Counted from the stretch's first letter, positions 45,751-56,501 are shown. The stretch: 64,000 bases of DNA from Phycisphaerales bacterium (GCA_020831775.1 JAFIFZ010000033.1:18683-82682); one strand, 5' to 3'. Notes: generated by a model not told the origin, from the letters alone. Made by a program: numbers and translations.

Positions 45751-46251
45751 TTACTTCTCGGGTTTCTTTTGACCGCCGCCCGCAGGACCGTCATTTCCGG
45801 CGCTGTCGGACCCCGGAAGCGGGCGTCCGAGCAGATCGTGCCCGGGTTTGGCCCGAAAAACCCGCTCGGGATCTTCTTGGCCGGGCTTAGGGTGATCCCC
45901 TTGGTCCGCATCGGTCGACGCGCTTTCGGCACCCCCGCTTCGGGGTGACGGAGCGCTCTCGGAGGGCTCTTTGGTCCTGAGCCGCCGGATGATCGATTCC
46001 CTCGCGGCGTTGAACTCCTCATCGGAGAGCTCGCCCCGCTCGTGCATCTTTCGGAGGCTGTCGAAGACACCCTTGTCGGTCGAGGCGTCGTCGGCCGACC
46101 GCAGGGCGCGATTCCGCAGCATCATGATCAGGCCCGCGCCGACAATCAGCGCGACGATCAGCAGCCCGACCCAGAGCACGATCTCCCCGGCCGGCGTGGA
46201 GCCCGCCTGCGCGAGGAGAGAGCCGGGAAGTGGAGCTTCAAGGTTGGCCAT
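45751..46251 (-). CDS. Membrane-anchored SHOCT-like hypothetical protein
   Basis: 166 residues with one membrane helix (about 22-44, GEIVLWVGLLIVALIVGAGL). It is followed by a short helical motif resembling SHOCT (SLRKMHERGELSDEEFNAAR), then a long disordered Pro/Gly/Asp-rich tail. SHOCT motifs are short oligomerisation modules without catalytic activity. Function unknown. Alone between clpX (212-nt gap with nothing visible) and the next hypothetical gene. Confidence 0.75.
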   Translation of the reverse strand: MANLEAPLPGSLLAQAGSTPAGEIVLWVGLLIVALIVGAGLIMMLRNRALRSADDASTDKGVFDSLRKMHERGELSDEEFNAARESIIRRLRTKEPSESAPSPRSGGAESASTDADQGDHPKPGQEDPERVFRAKPGHDLLGRPLPGSDSAGNDGPAGGGQKKPEK

Positions 46252-46272
46252 CGCCTGCGAGGGTAGTGCCGC

Positions 46273-47019
46273 TCAGAGGCTGCCGAACGCGATCGCGTTG
46301 CGGAGCGGGACGAGCAGGCTGGGGACCGAGCGCTGTTCGAGCAGGCGTTCGCCCCGCTCGGCGAGCTGCGCGACGACGCCCGGCAGCTCGCGGATGTCGC
46401 CCACGCCGCCCACGCGTCGGACGGTCTGATAGACGCTGATCGGCTCGGTGCGTGGCTCGCCCTCGCGTGCGGTGGCGGCACTGCGGCTCTTGACCTCGAA
46501 GTGGGCCTCGTACTCGTTCTTCTCGCCGAACGAGAAGCCCATGACCGGCTGGCAGTCCAGGGGCGTGCCCTCCTCGCGGTCGAGCAGGCCAGCGAGGGGC
46601 GAATCACCGACGAGGGCTTCGTAGATGACCGCGTCGTGGTTCTGCCCGCATTCGAGGTCGAAGCCGTAGAGGAGCTCGACGAACTCGACATCGAGCCCGC
46701 TGATGGAGAGGAAGTAGGGCGCGGCCTCGGCGAGCTCGGTGTGCAGGTCGTACGCCTCTGTCATCGAGGGCGGGTTGACGACGCCGGCGCGGAGGCTGGT
46801 GGCCTTGACGGCGACCCAGCGGTGCAGCGGGTCGTCGGACGGGCTCTCGAGGGCGAGTTCGTCCTTGAGCGGGCGGAAGATGCTCATGGCGGGGAAGCGC
46901 CGGCGGACGCGCTCGAACAGTTCGAGCACCGTCTCCCGCTTGCGGGGCAGTTCCATCTTCACGCCGAGCTTGAAGTTGATGTAAAAGTCCGAGCAGAGCG
47001 CCCGGTGGCTGTCGGTCAT
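46273..47019 (-). CDS. Conserved-looking hypothetical protein
   Basis: A 248-residue soluble protein. It begins MTDSHRALCSDFYINFKLGV and has a compositionally normal globular sequence with DLECGQNHDAVIYEAL and a C-terminal helical region (VVAQLAERGERLLEQRSV). No known motif is recognised and there is no signal peptide or membrane helix. GGAG lies 8-9 nt before the ATG, and coding character is good throughout. It may be co-transcribed with the SHOCT-like gene 21 nt downstream. Confidence 0.72.
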   Translation of the reverse strand: MTDSHRALCSDFYINFKLGVKMELPRKRETVLELFERVRRRFPAMSIFRPLKDELALESPSDDPLHRWVAVKATSLRAGVVNPPSMTEAYDLHTELAEAAPYFLSISGLDVEFVELLYGFDLECGQNHDAVIYEALVGDSPLAGLLDREEGTPLDCQPVMGFSFGEKNEYEAHFEVKSRSAATAREGEPRTEPISVYQTVRRVGGVGDIRELPGVVAQLAERGERLLEQRSVPSLLVPLRNAIAFGSL

Positions 47020-47220
47020 CCCGCGCTCCTTCCGTGATGCGGCCGACGGTGCGTGCGCACCCGTGATAAGGGCCGGAAGGTCCCGCCGTTTCCGTGGCGG
47101 CAGTCGGCCCGGTCGGAGTCTAGCGGGGCTTGGGTCCGTCGTCGGCCAACCGACAACAGACCGCTGTCCACAACCTGTATCGCCTGCAAAACACGGTGCG
47201 GAGGCCCCCTGCGGGCGTTG

Positions 47221-47913
47221 TCAGGACAGCAGCCAGTCGAGGATCGACTCGGTATCCGACAGGTCGTCCACAACGCGGTCGGCGCCCGCGAGGTCTTCGC
47301 GCGTGTACGACCCCGTCGCGACCGCCAGCACGCGGCACCCCCACGCCCGGGCGCACGAGATGTCGTGGACCGTGTCACCGATAACCACCACCCTTGCCGG
47401 GTCGGCCTCGACATTCCTGAGGTCGGCGAAGCGGCGGAGCGCGACGCCCGGGAGCTGGTCGCGCGAAGGCGGGTGCTCTCTCGCGTCGTCGCCCCAGACG
47501 CCGAAGGGGAAGCGGTCGGGGTCGATGCCGGCGGCGGCCAGTTTCAGGCGGGCGGTCTCGGCGAAGTTGCCGGTCATGAGCGCACAGGTCGGGCCGGGCT
47601 CGGTCATCACCGAGTCGAGCAGGTCGTGGACCCCCGGCAGGGCGGTCGCCCCGCCCTCAGCCAGCGAGTCCTTCAGGCGGTCGGCGTACGCGCTGCGGAA
47701 GGTGGTGATGCGGTCGAGGGTCGGTTCGACGCGGTTGACCCTGAAGAGGTCGGCGATGATGAGGGGGTCAAGGCGTCCGGCCCGGTCGACGCCCTCGGCG
47801 TTGAAGTGCTCCCCGAAGAGGTCCTTGCCGGCGCGGATCATGGCGCCGAAGCCCTTGCCCCCGGTGGTGAGAAGGGTCGCGTCGATGTCGAAGAGGATCA
47901 TTCGGTCGGTCAT
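47221..47913 (-). CDS. HAD superfamily hydrolase, phosphoglycolate phosphatase-like
   Basis: A 230-residue phosphatase. Motif I is LFDIDATLL, with the nucleophile and acid/base Asp at residues 8 and 10. Motif II is in ALMTGNF, and motif IV is VVVIGDTVHDISCARAWG. A helical cap lies between motifs I and II. The substrate is not determinable; phosphoglycolate and pyrophosphate are common for this class. The ATG at 47913 gives motif I at the expected position. It is followed upstream on the same strand by acylphosphatase (46-nt gap), so both may form a small phosphate-metabolism operon. Confidence 0.9.
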   Translation of the reverse strand: MTDRMILFDIDATLLTTGGKGFGAMIRAGKDLFGEHFNAEGVDRAGRLDPLIIADLFRVNRVEPTLDRITTFRSAYADRLKDSLAEGGATALPGVHDLLDSVMTEPGPTCALMTGNFAETARLKLAAAGIDPDRFPFGVWGDDAREHPPSRDQLPGVALRRFADLRNVEADPARVVVIGDTVHDISCARAWGCRVLAVATGSYTREDLAGADRVVDDLSDTESILDWLLS

Positions 47914-47959
47914 GAAAGCTTTCGTGGGGAGCGTCGGGCTGGCCTGGGCGGGTCGGGTG

Positions 47960-48229
47960 TCAGCGGCGGATCTCGAAGGCTGTCTCTTCGGGGTCGGGCG
48001 GGAGGTCGGTGTGGTCTTCGCCCTCGATGCAGCCGGCCCGCACCTCGCGGAGGTGGTCCAGCATCGCCTCGACGGCCCCCCGCTCGCCCTGGACCTCCAT
48101 GAGGACCGTCCCATCGGGCTCGTTCTTGACCCAGCCGCTGAGCCCGCGGTCGGACGCGGCGTGCCGGCAGGTCATGCGGAAGCCGACCCCTTGCACGATC
48201 CCGGAGAAACGCACTCTTTTTCTGACCAT
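47960..48229 (-). CDS. acyP: Acylphosphatase
   Basis: An 89-residue enzyme that hydrolyses acyl phosphates such as carbamoyl or acetyl phosphate. The signature is RVRFSGIVQGVGFRMTCRHA, with the catalytic Arg of GVGFR, and GWVKNEPDGTVLMEVQG supplies the catalytic Asn. Length typical. It is divergent from dnaG, whose ATG lies 84 nt away, so the short gap holds both promoters. Confidence 0.95.
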   Translation of the reverse strand: MVRKRVRFSGIVQGVGFRMTCRHAASDRGLSGWVKNEPDGTVLMEVQGERGAVEAMLDHLREVRAGCIEGEDHTDLPPDPEETAFEIRR

Positions 48230-48313
48230 CGCTGCCAGCGTAGACCGCTCTGGAGCCCGGCGGAGCGTTGAAGTGCGGGGCGGGGGGCCGGCCCGGGCGT
48301 ACAGTCGTCTTCG

Positions 48314-50176
48314 ATGAGCGCACCGATGCAGGGCAACACGGATCTGGACCGGGTCCGCGAGGCGTCGGACATCGTCGATGTGATCGGCGAGCATGTGACG
48401 CTCAAGCCCAAGGGGCGCGAGTTCGTCTGCCTCTGCCCCTTCCACGACGACCACAACCCGTCGATGTATGTCGTCCCGCACAAGCAGATCTTCAACTGCT
48501 TCGTCTGCGGGGCCGCGGGCGATGTGTTCACCTTCGTCGAGAAGTTCCACTCGATGAACTTCCGCGAGGCGCTGGAGTTCCTCGCCGAACGCTCGGGCGT
48601 CGAGCTGACGCGCACCGGGATCAACAAGCAGCAGAACGCCGGGCCCGGGCGGGCGGAGATCATCGGCGCCAACGACGCGGCGTGCGAGTTTTTCTGCTCG
48701 TTTTTCCACAAGCACGAGGGCGCCAAGCGGGCGAGGGAGATCGCCCAGGGACGCGGGATCTCCCCGGAAATGATCGAGAAGTTCAGGCTCGGCGCCTCGC
48801 CAGACCGCTGGGACGGCCTGCTCATGACGATGGGGCGCAAGGGGATCCCCGTCGACCACCTCGTCGCGGCTGGGCTGGTGCGCCAGAAGGACGGGGGCAA
48901 GACCTTCGACAACTTCCGCAACCGGCTGATGTTCCCGATCCCCGCCCAGGTCGGGCGCGTCGTCGCCTTCGGGGCCCGCAAGATCAACGAAGAGGACGAG
49001 CCGAAGTACCTCAACAGCCCCGACTCGGCCGTGTTCGACAAGTCGTCGACGCTGTACGGGCTGCACCAGGCGGCGTCGGCGATCCGACAGAGCCGCGTCG
49101 CGATCGTGACCGAGGGGTACACCGATGTGATCGCCTGCCACCAGGCGGGGTTCGAGAACGCGATCGCTACGCTCGGGACGGCGCTGACGCCCGGGCACGC
49201 GAAGATCCTCCGGCGTCTGTGCGACGCGGTGATCCTGCTCTTCGACGCCGACGAGGCGGGGCTGCGCGCGGCCGACCGGGCGACGGAGGTCTTCTTCTCC
49301 GAACGCCTCGATGTCCGCGTCTGTACGCTCTCGGCGGTCGCCGACGCGAAGGACCCCGACGAACTGCTCAAGCGTGAGGGCGGGGCCGAGGCGTTCAAGC
49401 GGGCGCTCGACGCGTCGGTCGATCTGCTCGAGTTCCGCTTCGCCCGGGTGAAAGAACGCCTGAGCGGGGCCGGCCCGGCGGCGGTGCAACGCGCCATCGA
49501 AGAGGAGCTCCCCCGCCTGGCCGAGCTGGGCCTGCACCGGACCGACCCTGTCCGCAAGCGGCTGATCCTCCAACGCCTCAGCTCGATCACGGGCGTGCCG
49601 GTCGGGACGCTGACGGCGAGCGTGTCGGGGGGGCACCGGCCTTCCCCCGCCCCCGCGAAGGGGTCTGACTCGCTCACGCCGGGCCTCGGCGGCGACCCGC
49701 TGCGGGGGCCCGACGGGGTGCACGCGACGATGCTCGGCTGCCTGCTGGCAAACCCCGCTCTGTGGGCCGCCGCGACGCCCGAGATCCGCGAGGCGCTGCG
49801 GAGCCGAGCCTACGCTTTACCGGTGTTGTCCAGCATCGCGAACACCCTGATCGGGCAGGCGGAATCGACCGGGAGCGTCCGTTCGGCGGGCGTGATCGAT
49901 GCGCTCCGGGCCGAGCCCGGGGGCGTGGAGCTGGCGACGGCCCTGCGCGAGCGGGTCTCGACCCTTGCCGAAGAGGACCAGGAACGGGTCCGCTCGATGT
50001 GGGAGGGCTGCGTCCGCCGCATCGAGTCGGACCGGGCCCGGACGGGTTCGGAGCCCGACATCATGGCCCGGCTGCAGGCCCACCGGCGGGCACAGTCGGC
50101 CGCGGGGCCGGACGGGACGCTGGTGCCCAAGTTCGGGCCGGGGCGGGGGCCGGGGCCGGGCCGGGGCGACCCCTGA
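48314..50176 (+). CDS. dnaG: DNA primase
   Basis: Makes RNA primers for replication. The N-terminal CHC2 zinc domain has C41, H44, C62 and C65 (CPFHDDHNP...FNCFVCGAAGDVF). The catalytic core includes the TOPRIM domain with VTEGYTDV near residue 268 and LFDADEAGLRAA near 311. A C-terminal helicase-binding region (about 470-600) follows a Pro/Ser linker. 620 residues. The ATG at 48314 is used; one four codons later is possible. The gene is followed 84 nt later by rpoD, the conserved dnaG-rpoD pair; rpsU is not present here. Confidence 0.97.
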   Translation: MSAPMQGNTDLDRVREASDIVDVIGEHVTLKPKGREFVCLCPFHDDHNPSMYVVPHKQIFNCFVCGAAGDVFTFVEKFHSMNFREALEFLAERSGVELTRTGINKQQNAGPGRAEIIGANDAACEFFCSFFHKHEGAKRAREIAQGRGISPEMIEKFRLGASPDRWDGLLMTMGRKGIPVDHLVAAGLVRQKDGGKTFDNFRNRLMFPIPAQVGRVVAFGARKINEEDEPKYLNSPDSAVFDKSSTLYGLHQAASAIRQSRVAIVTEGYTDVIACHQAGFENAIATLGTALTPGHAKILRRLCDAVILLFDADEAGLRAADRATEVFFSERLDVRVCTLSAVADAKDPDELLKREGGAEAFKRALDASVDLLEFRFARVKERLSGAGPAAVQRAIEEELPRLAELGLHRTDPVRKRLILQRLSSITGVPVGTLTASVSGGHRPSPAPAKGSDSLTPGLGGDPLRGPDGVHATMLGCLLANPALWAAATPEIREALRSRAYALPVLSSIANTLIGQAESTGSVRSAGVIDALRAEPGGVELATALRERVSTLAEEDQERVRSMWEGCVRRIESDRARTGSEPDIMARLQAHRRAQSAAGPDGTLVPKFGPGRGPGPGRGDP

Positions 50177-50260
50177 GGTCTTGAGAGGGCTGATCCGTGC
50201 TCGCCGCCCGTCCGATCTGAAGAAGAGTGCCGGCGACGACGCCGTCTGGAACCACGCTCG

Positions 50261-52135
<1,875 letters not shown>

Positions 52136-52216
52136 GGGGCGGCTTCGCGCGAGCGAGAGGCGAGCTCGTTGGGGCGGGCTCCCACAACCACGCCGCGATC
52201 TTGAGGACGACAGGCA

Positions 52217-52756
52217 ATGGCTCTGACATCGGAACCCGAATCGCGTTCCGGCCGTTGGAGTAGAAGCCGGCTGCTCAAACTCGGCGCACTTGCCCTGGTT
52301 GCCGCGGTTCCCGTGCTCTTGATCGCTTGGTCGCTGCAGTCTACATACGGCAGAACCGAGATCGATCTCGCGACGGGGCACAAACTAGAGAGCGTCTGGC
52401 TCGCCGGCTATCAGATCTGGACTTCCTCCGCGTCACCCATCCTCACTGCGACCGATTGGCCGCGTGTCGACGCATCCCCCGGCTGGCGCAAGGTCAGACA
52501 GTACAAGCGTCCATGGAGGGGGCTGTCGCATTATCACCAAAGCGACTTGACCGTATTGCTGACGAGCCTCGCTCAAACAGAGACATACTTGCTGAACAAC
52601 AGTGCTTCCGCTGAAGACCGAGCAACCGTGATCGCAATGTTGATCGAGTGGGCCCGCGACGGCAATCCTGCTCTCGTCGGACGTCCCGATGGCGACCGCA
52701 ACGAACTGCACGCATACTTTTTGCACGGCGAACCGGTGAAACTGTGGCCGCGATGA
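52217..52756 (+). CDS. Hypothetical membrane-anchored protein
   Basis: 179 residues: a basic N-terminus (RSGRWSRSRLLK), one membrane helix (about 20-41) and a globular extracytoplasmic part with several Trp and Tyr (GYQIWTSSASP, GLSHYHQSDLTVLL). Not recognised. It is followed after 20 nt by a fragment of the dispersed hairpin repeat, and codon use looks less GC-biased than in dnaG-rpoD, consistent with an accessory gene. Confidence 0.6.
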   Translation: MALTSEPESRSGRWSRSRLLKLGALALVAAVPVLLIAWSLQSTYGRTEIDLATGHKLESVWLAGYQIWTSSASPILTATDWPRVDASPGWRKVRQYKRPWRGLSHYHQSDLTVLLTSLAQTETYLLNNSASAEDRATVIAMLIEWARDGNPALVGRPDGDRNELHAYFLHGEPVKLWPR

Positions 52757-52776
52757 AGGTTGTTTGGAGGAGGATT

Positions 52777-52800
52777 CCTCCGCTCCTTCGGAGCGGTGGT
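52777..52800 (-). repeat. Dispersed hairpin repeat, fragment D
   Basis: CCGCTCCTTCGGAGCGG with flanking CCTCC/GGTGG matches the second hairpin of the dispersed repeat in minus orientation. The rest of the repeat is missing. It lies between two convergent genes, where the hairpin could act as a terminator. Confidence 0.7.
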
Positions 52801-52813
52801 GTTGGGGGGAGAC

Positions 52814-53518
52814 TCAGACTCTAAAGAACTGCTGCTCGTTCCGGCGGACATAGTCGAGCAGCGGTCCGTGGCAGGTATAATTTCTGTCAAAGAACTCGTC
52901 GTCGATTTCACCCCACTTGCCGGAGGCGGCGTCGCCGAGTTTTTCCATTTGGGCAAGTCTTGCCTCGCGTGACCTCGGTGGGCCCTTGGGGAACACCGCG
53001 TTGGCCCGCTCGACCAACTCGGCGAGGTCGTTCATGCCGATCTCGCGGAGCATGCCGGGGACTTGAGAAGCGGCGTCGGACGGGGAGTTGATGTAGTACT
53101 GGTCGAAGCCGCCGTTGTTCACCTCCGCTTCGAGCCAATACACCGCGTAGAACACCCTGCGAGGCTCGGAGAGCAACTCCAACCAGAGTTCGCTCCTGTC
53201 GATCGCATCGAGTTCTTTGTTGATCGATGTGTCGACATCCATCAGAACTTTCAGCGCTTTGTCGCTGTCGTTGTCGGCGGACCTGAGCACTTCGGCGTCT
53301 TCCGCCGGCAGGCGGGTGTCGAGGCCTTCGGGCCTCGGCGGGACAGGGCCAACGGTCGCGTTCTCATCGCCCATCGCACTGAACAACTTGCGGCGCAGGG
53401 CCGAGTATGGCATCGGGCCGTCCCCGCCGGCGAATCTGCGATGGAGCAGCGCGCCGATGACGGCCATCACTATAACAGCGACCAAAAGCAGGGCGACGAT
53501 GAGCGTTATGTTGGGCAT
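52814..53518 (-). CDS. Membrane-anchored DMP19 / DUF4375 protein
   Basis: A 234-residue protein. An N-terminal membrane helix (about 5-25) is followed by a linker and a DUF4375/DMP19-like domain whose core is FYAVYWLEAEVNNGGFDQYY, then INSPSD. DMP19-type proteins are small acidic proteins reported as DNA mimics in Neisseria. Most DUF4375 proteins are uncharacterised and often sit in accessory islands. Membrane anchoring here argues against a nucleoid-binding role. Flanked on both sides by minus-strand copies of the dispersed repeat. Confidence 0.72.
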   Translation of the reverse strand: MPNITLIVALLLVAVIVMAVIGALLHRRFAGGDGPMPYSALRRKLFSAMGDENATVGPVPPRPEGLDTRLPAEDAEVLRSADNDSDKALKVLMDVDTSINKELDAIDRSELWLELLSEPRRVFYAVYWLEAEVNNGGFDQYYINSPSDAASQVPGMLREIGMNDLAELVERANAVFPKGPPRSREARLAQMEKLGDAASGKWGEIDDEFFDRNYTCHGPLLDYVRRNEQQFFRV

Positions 53519-53626
53519 CGGCGGCTCCGGGAGAATGACATCTCCGGCAAGAATTTAGCTAGGCGGTCGACGGAGTGCAAGACACGGCGCCGCCGCGAGC
53601 TCTTAGAATGATTGGCTGTTCGTTTT

Positions 53627-53735
53627 CCTCCGCTCCTTCAGAGCGGTGGAGACTTTGTGACATTGACCACGGGTTGCGCTCGGCTGCGCCTCGCTCCACC
53701 CGTGGCTACAGCCTTGCCGATCCTTTGGAGCGGCC
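53627..53735 (-). repeat. Dispersed hairpin repeat, copy C
   Basis: Reverse-complement of copies A and B: TCCGCTCCTTCAGAGCGGTGG, then CCACGGGTTGCGCT ... CTCCACCCGTGGCTACA. Both hairpins are preserved. The outer CCCCAACGGGGCG block is absent or degraded. Located upstream of the DUF4375 gene. Confidence 0.85.
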
Positions 53736-53757
53736 GGAGGGTTGTCTCTGTGGCGGT

Positions 53758-54057
53758 TCATTCTTCGGCAGGATCATCGTGGTAGCCGACCTGCCACGGC
53801 GCATCGACAGATTCGCGGTAGGCGAAGAAGCCGTGCGGGAGTGCTGCGACTTCGACGAGGGTCGGGTCGTGCTCGACGATCACTTCGAGGCCGACGATAG
53901 AGGCGTCTTCCTCGGTGATGTCGTCGCCGTCGAGGAACTGCCAGCCGCCCTCGTCGTCGTGGAACACATAGAGGACGGGGCGGCCGCCATCGAGGATGCG
54001 TTTGAGCGTTACGACTGCGAGAGATCGGTCGTCGGCGAAGGGCCAGCGGTCGGGCAT
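53758..54057 (-). CDS. Small hypothetical protein
   Basis: A 99-residue acidic soluble protein, MPDRWPFADDRSLAVVTLKR onwards. Its core GGWQFLDGDDITEEDASIVG and the segment LVEVAALPHGFFAYR resemble a widespread family of short uncharacterised proteins that end in a PEGWxAWR-like motif. The ATG at 54057 has AGGGA 8 nt upstream, while the much longer open frame runs antisense to fabH and is not used. Function unknown. Confidence 0.7.
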   Translation of the reverse strand: MPDRWPFADDRSLAVVTLKRILDGGRPVLYVFHDDEGGWQFLDGDDITEEDASIVGLEVIVEHDPTLVEVAALPHGFFAYRESVDAPWQVGYHDDPAEE

Positions 54058-54178
54058 GGGCTCGTCCCTTTCCTGAAATTCGGTGCACCGAAAGCGTACC
54101 GAAGGCGGAATCCGGGTGCAAGACCGCGCGTGAGGTTTCGTGTTGATTGAGAGAAGGCCGCGCGGTCGCCGGCGACGG

Positions 54179-55234
54179 TCAGACCTGCCAGAGGCTGGTG
54201 CCCCAAGTGAGGCCGCCCCCGAAGCCGACGAACATGATCCGCTGGCCCTCGCGGACCTTGCCCTCGCTGCGGAGGTCCTGCAGGACCAGAGGGATCGAGG
54301 CGGCGACGGTGTTGCCGTAGCGGTCGATGTTGATGTGCAGCTTGTGCTCGTCGAGGCCGAAGCGGTCTCTCGCGGCGGTGAGGATCCGCGCGTTGGACTG
54401 GTGGCAGACGAAATGGTCGACCTCATCGGCGCTGAGGCCGGCGGCGTCGAGCGTCTGAGCGATGATCTCGGGGAAGGTGCCGACGGCAAATTTGAACACG
54501 CCGCGACCGTTCATCTGGACGGTGTTGAGCAGTTCCCTCTGCGGCTCGACATCGTTGGGGAAGTTGTGCTCCTCGAAGGGGAGGTAGAGCTCCTGCCAGC
54601 GGCTGCCGTCAGAAAGCATCGCCTGGGCGAGAACGCCGACGGATGGGTCCTGCTCGCCACGGAGGACGATTGCTCCGGCGGCGTCGCCGAAGAGGATCGC
54701 CGTGGAGCGTCCGGCGGTGTTGTAGTGGACATACTTGCTGAGCGTGTCGGCGCCGATGAGCAGCAGCGTGCGTGCCATGCCGGCGCGGATGAGGGCGTAG
54801 GCGTTGTTGAGGGCGAAGACAAAGCCGCAGCAGGCGCCCGAAAAGTCCCATGCGCCGGCGTAGCGGTCGTGGTTGGCGCCCTCGTCGCGGCCCTTTCCTG
54901 CGCCGATCTCCATGGCGACGCGGCAGGCGGTCGGCGGGCAGGTGTACTCGGGGGTCATGGTCGCGAGCATGACCAGATCGATCTCGGAGGGGTCGATGCC
55001 CGCGTCGGCGATGGCCCTCCGGCCGGCGTCGACCGAGAGCGTCATCGTGTTTTCGGTGCCGTCCTTGCGGGCGATCTGGCGCGAGCGGATCCCGGTGCGC
55101 TGGACGATCCACTCGTCGGAGGTGTCCATCATCTGTTCGAGATCGTGGTTGGTGAGTGTGCGCCCGGGCGTCGCGACGCCGGAGCCGATGATGCGGCAGC
55201 CGGGGTAGCCGACGGTGGTCCGGGCGGTGCTCAT
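54179..55234 (-). CDS. fabH: 3-oxoacyl-ACP synthase III
   Basis: Starts fatty-acid synthesis by condensing acetyl-CoA (or a branched acyl-CoA) with malonyl-ACP. The catalytic triad is Cys135 in SGACCGFVF, His in HFVCHQSNARIL and Asn in IDRYGNTVAASIPL. At 351 residues it is longer than the common 317-330, chiefly because of an insertion near residues 111-126 (GAGKGRDEGANHDRYA) before the active-site helix. The ATG overlaps the plsX stop by 4 nt and has GGAG upstream, so it is translationally coupled in the rpmF-plsX-fabH operon. Confidence 0.95.
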   Translation of the reverse strand: MSTARTTVGYPGCRIIGSGVATPGRTLTNHDLEQMMDTSDEWIVQRTGIRSRQIARKDGTENTMTLSVDAGRRAIADAGIDPSEIDLVMLATMTPEYTCPPTACRVAMEIGAGKGRDEGANHDRYAGAWDFSGACCGFVFALNNAYALIRAGMARTLLLIGADTLSKYVHYNTAGRSTAILFGDAAGAIVLRGEQDPSVGVLAQAMLSDGSRWQELYLPFEEHNFPNDVEPQRELLNTVQMNGRGVFKFAVGTFPEIIAQTLDAAGLSADEVDHFVCHQSNARILTAARDRFGLDEHKLHINIDRYGNTVAASIPLVLQDLRSEGKVREGQRIMFVGFGGGLTWGTSLWQV

Positions 55235-56268
55235 GCCGTCTCCTTGCCCGCGGCTTGCTCGATGTGGGCGACCTCGGCGAGGCGGGCGACGATGGCGTCG
55301 TTGACGCCGGTGGCGACGAAGTCGCGGCTGTTGCGGATCGCGGCGCGGATGGTGCGAGCCTGGCTGGAACCGTGGGCGATCATGAAGGCTCCGTTGACGC
55401 CCAGGAGGGGCGCGCCGCCGTACTCGTGGTAGTCGTTCTTCTTGTAGAGCGATCGGACGACGGGCTCGAGCTGCATCATGAGCTCTGGGTCGTGCTCGGT
55501 AACCTCGTGGGCGATGGCGCGCATGAGGCTCATGGCGAGGCCCTCGGCGACCTTCAGCAGCGTGTTGCCGACGAAGCCGTCGGTGACGACGACATCTGCG
55601 GCGCCGTCGAAGAGGTCTCGGCCTTCGACGAAGCCGACATAGTTGAGGCCGGGGGTCTGGCGGAGCAGGTCGGCAGCGCCCTTGACAAGGTCGGAGCCCT
55701 TGGACTCTTCTGCGCCGATGTTCATCACGCCGACGCGGGGGGACTGAATCCCCAGGGCGTGGCTTGCGTAGGTCTCGGCCATGACGCCGTACTGCCAGAG
55801 GTGGACGGCTCGGGGCTCTGGGTTGGCGCCGGCGTCGCAGAGGACGACGGGGCCGACGAACGCCGGAATGGTGACGGCGATGCCCGGGCGGTGGACATGG
55901 TCCATCCGGCGCATCTTCATGATGGCGGCCGAGACGCACGCGCCCGTGTTGCCCGCCGAGAGCACGACATCGGCCGGGCGCGGGTGGCGCTTGGAGCCGA
56001 GCTCGGCCATCTTGACGATCGAGGAATCGTCCTTGGAGCGCACGGCCTTGGCCGGGCTCTCGTGCATGCCGATGACTTCCGACGCGTGCTCGATGTGCAG
56101 GCGGGAGTCGTTGACGCCGCGGTCTTTGAGGAAGTCCTCGATGACGGCGGCGTCGCCGACGAGAATGAGCTCGTCTGTCGGCGCAAGAAGATCGAGCGCC
56201 TCGATCGCCCCTTTCAGGACGGGATCGGGCGCGTCGTCGCCCCCCATGACATCAACGGCGATGCGCAC
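55231..56268 (-). CDS. plsX: Phosphate acyltransferase
   Basis: Converts acyl-ACP to acyl phosphate for phospholipid synthesis. MRIAVDVMGGDDAPDPVLKG opens the protein, with LSAGNTGACVSAA and VVTDGFVGNTLLKVAEG as the conserved family segments. At 345 residues, normal. Middle gene of the rpmF-plsX-fabH operon; it starts 32 nt after rpmF. Confidence 0.96.
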   Translation of the reverse strand: MRIAVDVMGGDDAPDPVLKGAIEALDLLAPTDELILVGDAAVIEDFLKDRGVNDSRLHIEHASEVIGMHESPAKAVRSKDDSSIVKMAELGSKRHPRPADVVLSAGNTGACVSAAIMKMRRMDHVHRPGIAVTIPAFVGPVVLCDAGANPEPRAVHLWQYGVMAETYASHALGIQSPRVGVMNIGAEESKGSDLVKGAADLLRQTPGLNYVGFVEGRDLFDGAADVVVTDGFVGNTLLKVAEGLAMSLMRAIAHEVTEHDPELMMQLEPVVRSLYKKNDYHEYGGAPLLGVNGAFMIAHGSSQARTIRAAIRNSRDFVATGVNDAIVARLAEVAHIEQAAGKETA

Positions 56269-56300
56269 GCGGGCCTCCGTCGGTCGGCGGGGTGTGGGTC

Positions 56301-56501
56301 TTAGCGGTTGTCGACGCCGATGCCGAGCTTCTCGACGCGGATGCGCAGCCCGGGACGGACATACCCGGACTCACGGCACGCCTTGTGCGAGAGCTTGGGC
56401 TTGCCGCTGAGCGGGCAGATCGTCGGGATGATGGGCGTAAGGGCGTCGTGCGACCTGCGTCGGCGAGAACGGCCGTGGCTTTGCCTGAATGGGGGGAGCA
56501 T
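56301..56501 (-). CDS. rpmF: 50S ribosomal protein L32
   Basis: A 66-residue ribosomal protein. The basic HGRSRRRRSHDALT is the L32 signature, followed by ICPLSGKPKLSHKACRESGY. Common L32 has two CxxC knuckles holding zinc; here only one Cys of each pair remains (CPLSG, CRESG), so it is a zinc-independent form. A C-terminal extension (VRPGLRIRVEKLGIGVDNR) is longer than in E. coli. The ATG at 56501 follows GAGAGG by 8 nt. First gene of the operon with plsX and fabH. Confidence 0.92.
   Translation of the reverse strand: MLPPFRQSHGRSRRRRSHDALTPIIPTICPLSGKPKLSHKACRESGYVRPGLRIRVEKLGIGVDNR

Noticed and set aside
53758..54489. 243-codon minus-strand frame starting inside fabH
   Set aside because: The upstream part is out of frame with fabH on the same strand. 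The internal ATG at 54057 with a good ribosome-binding site explains the coding signal.
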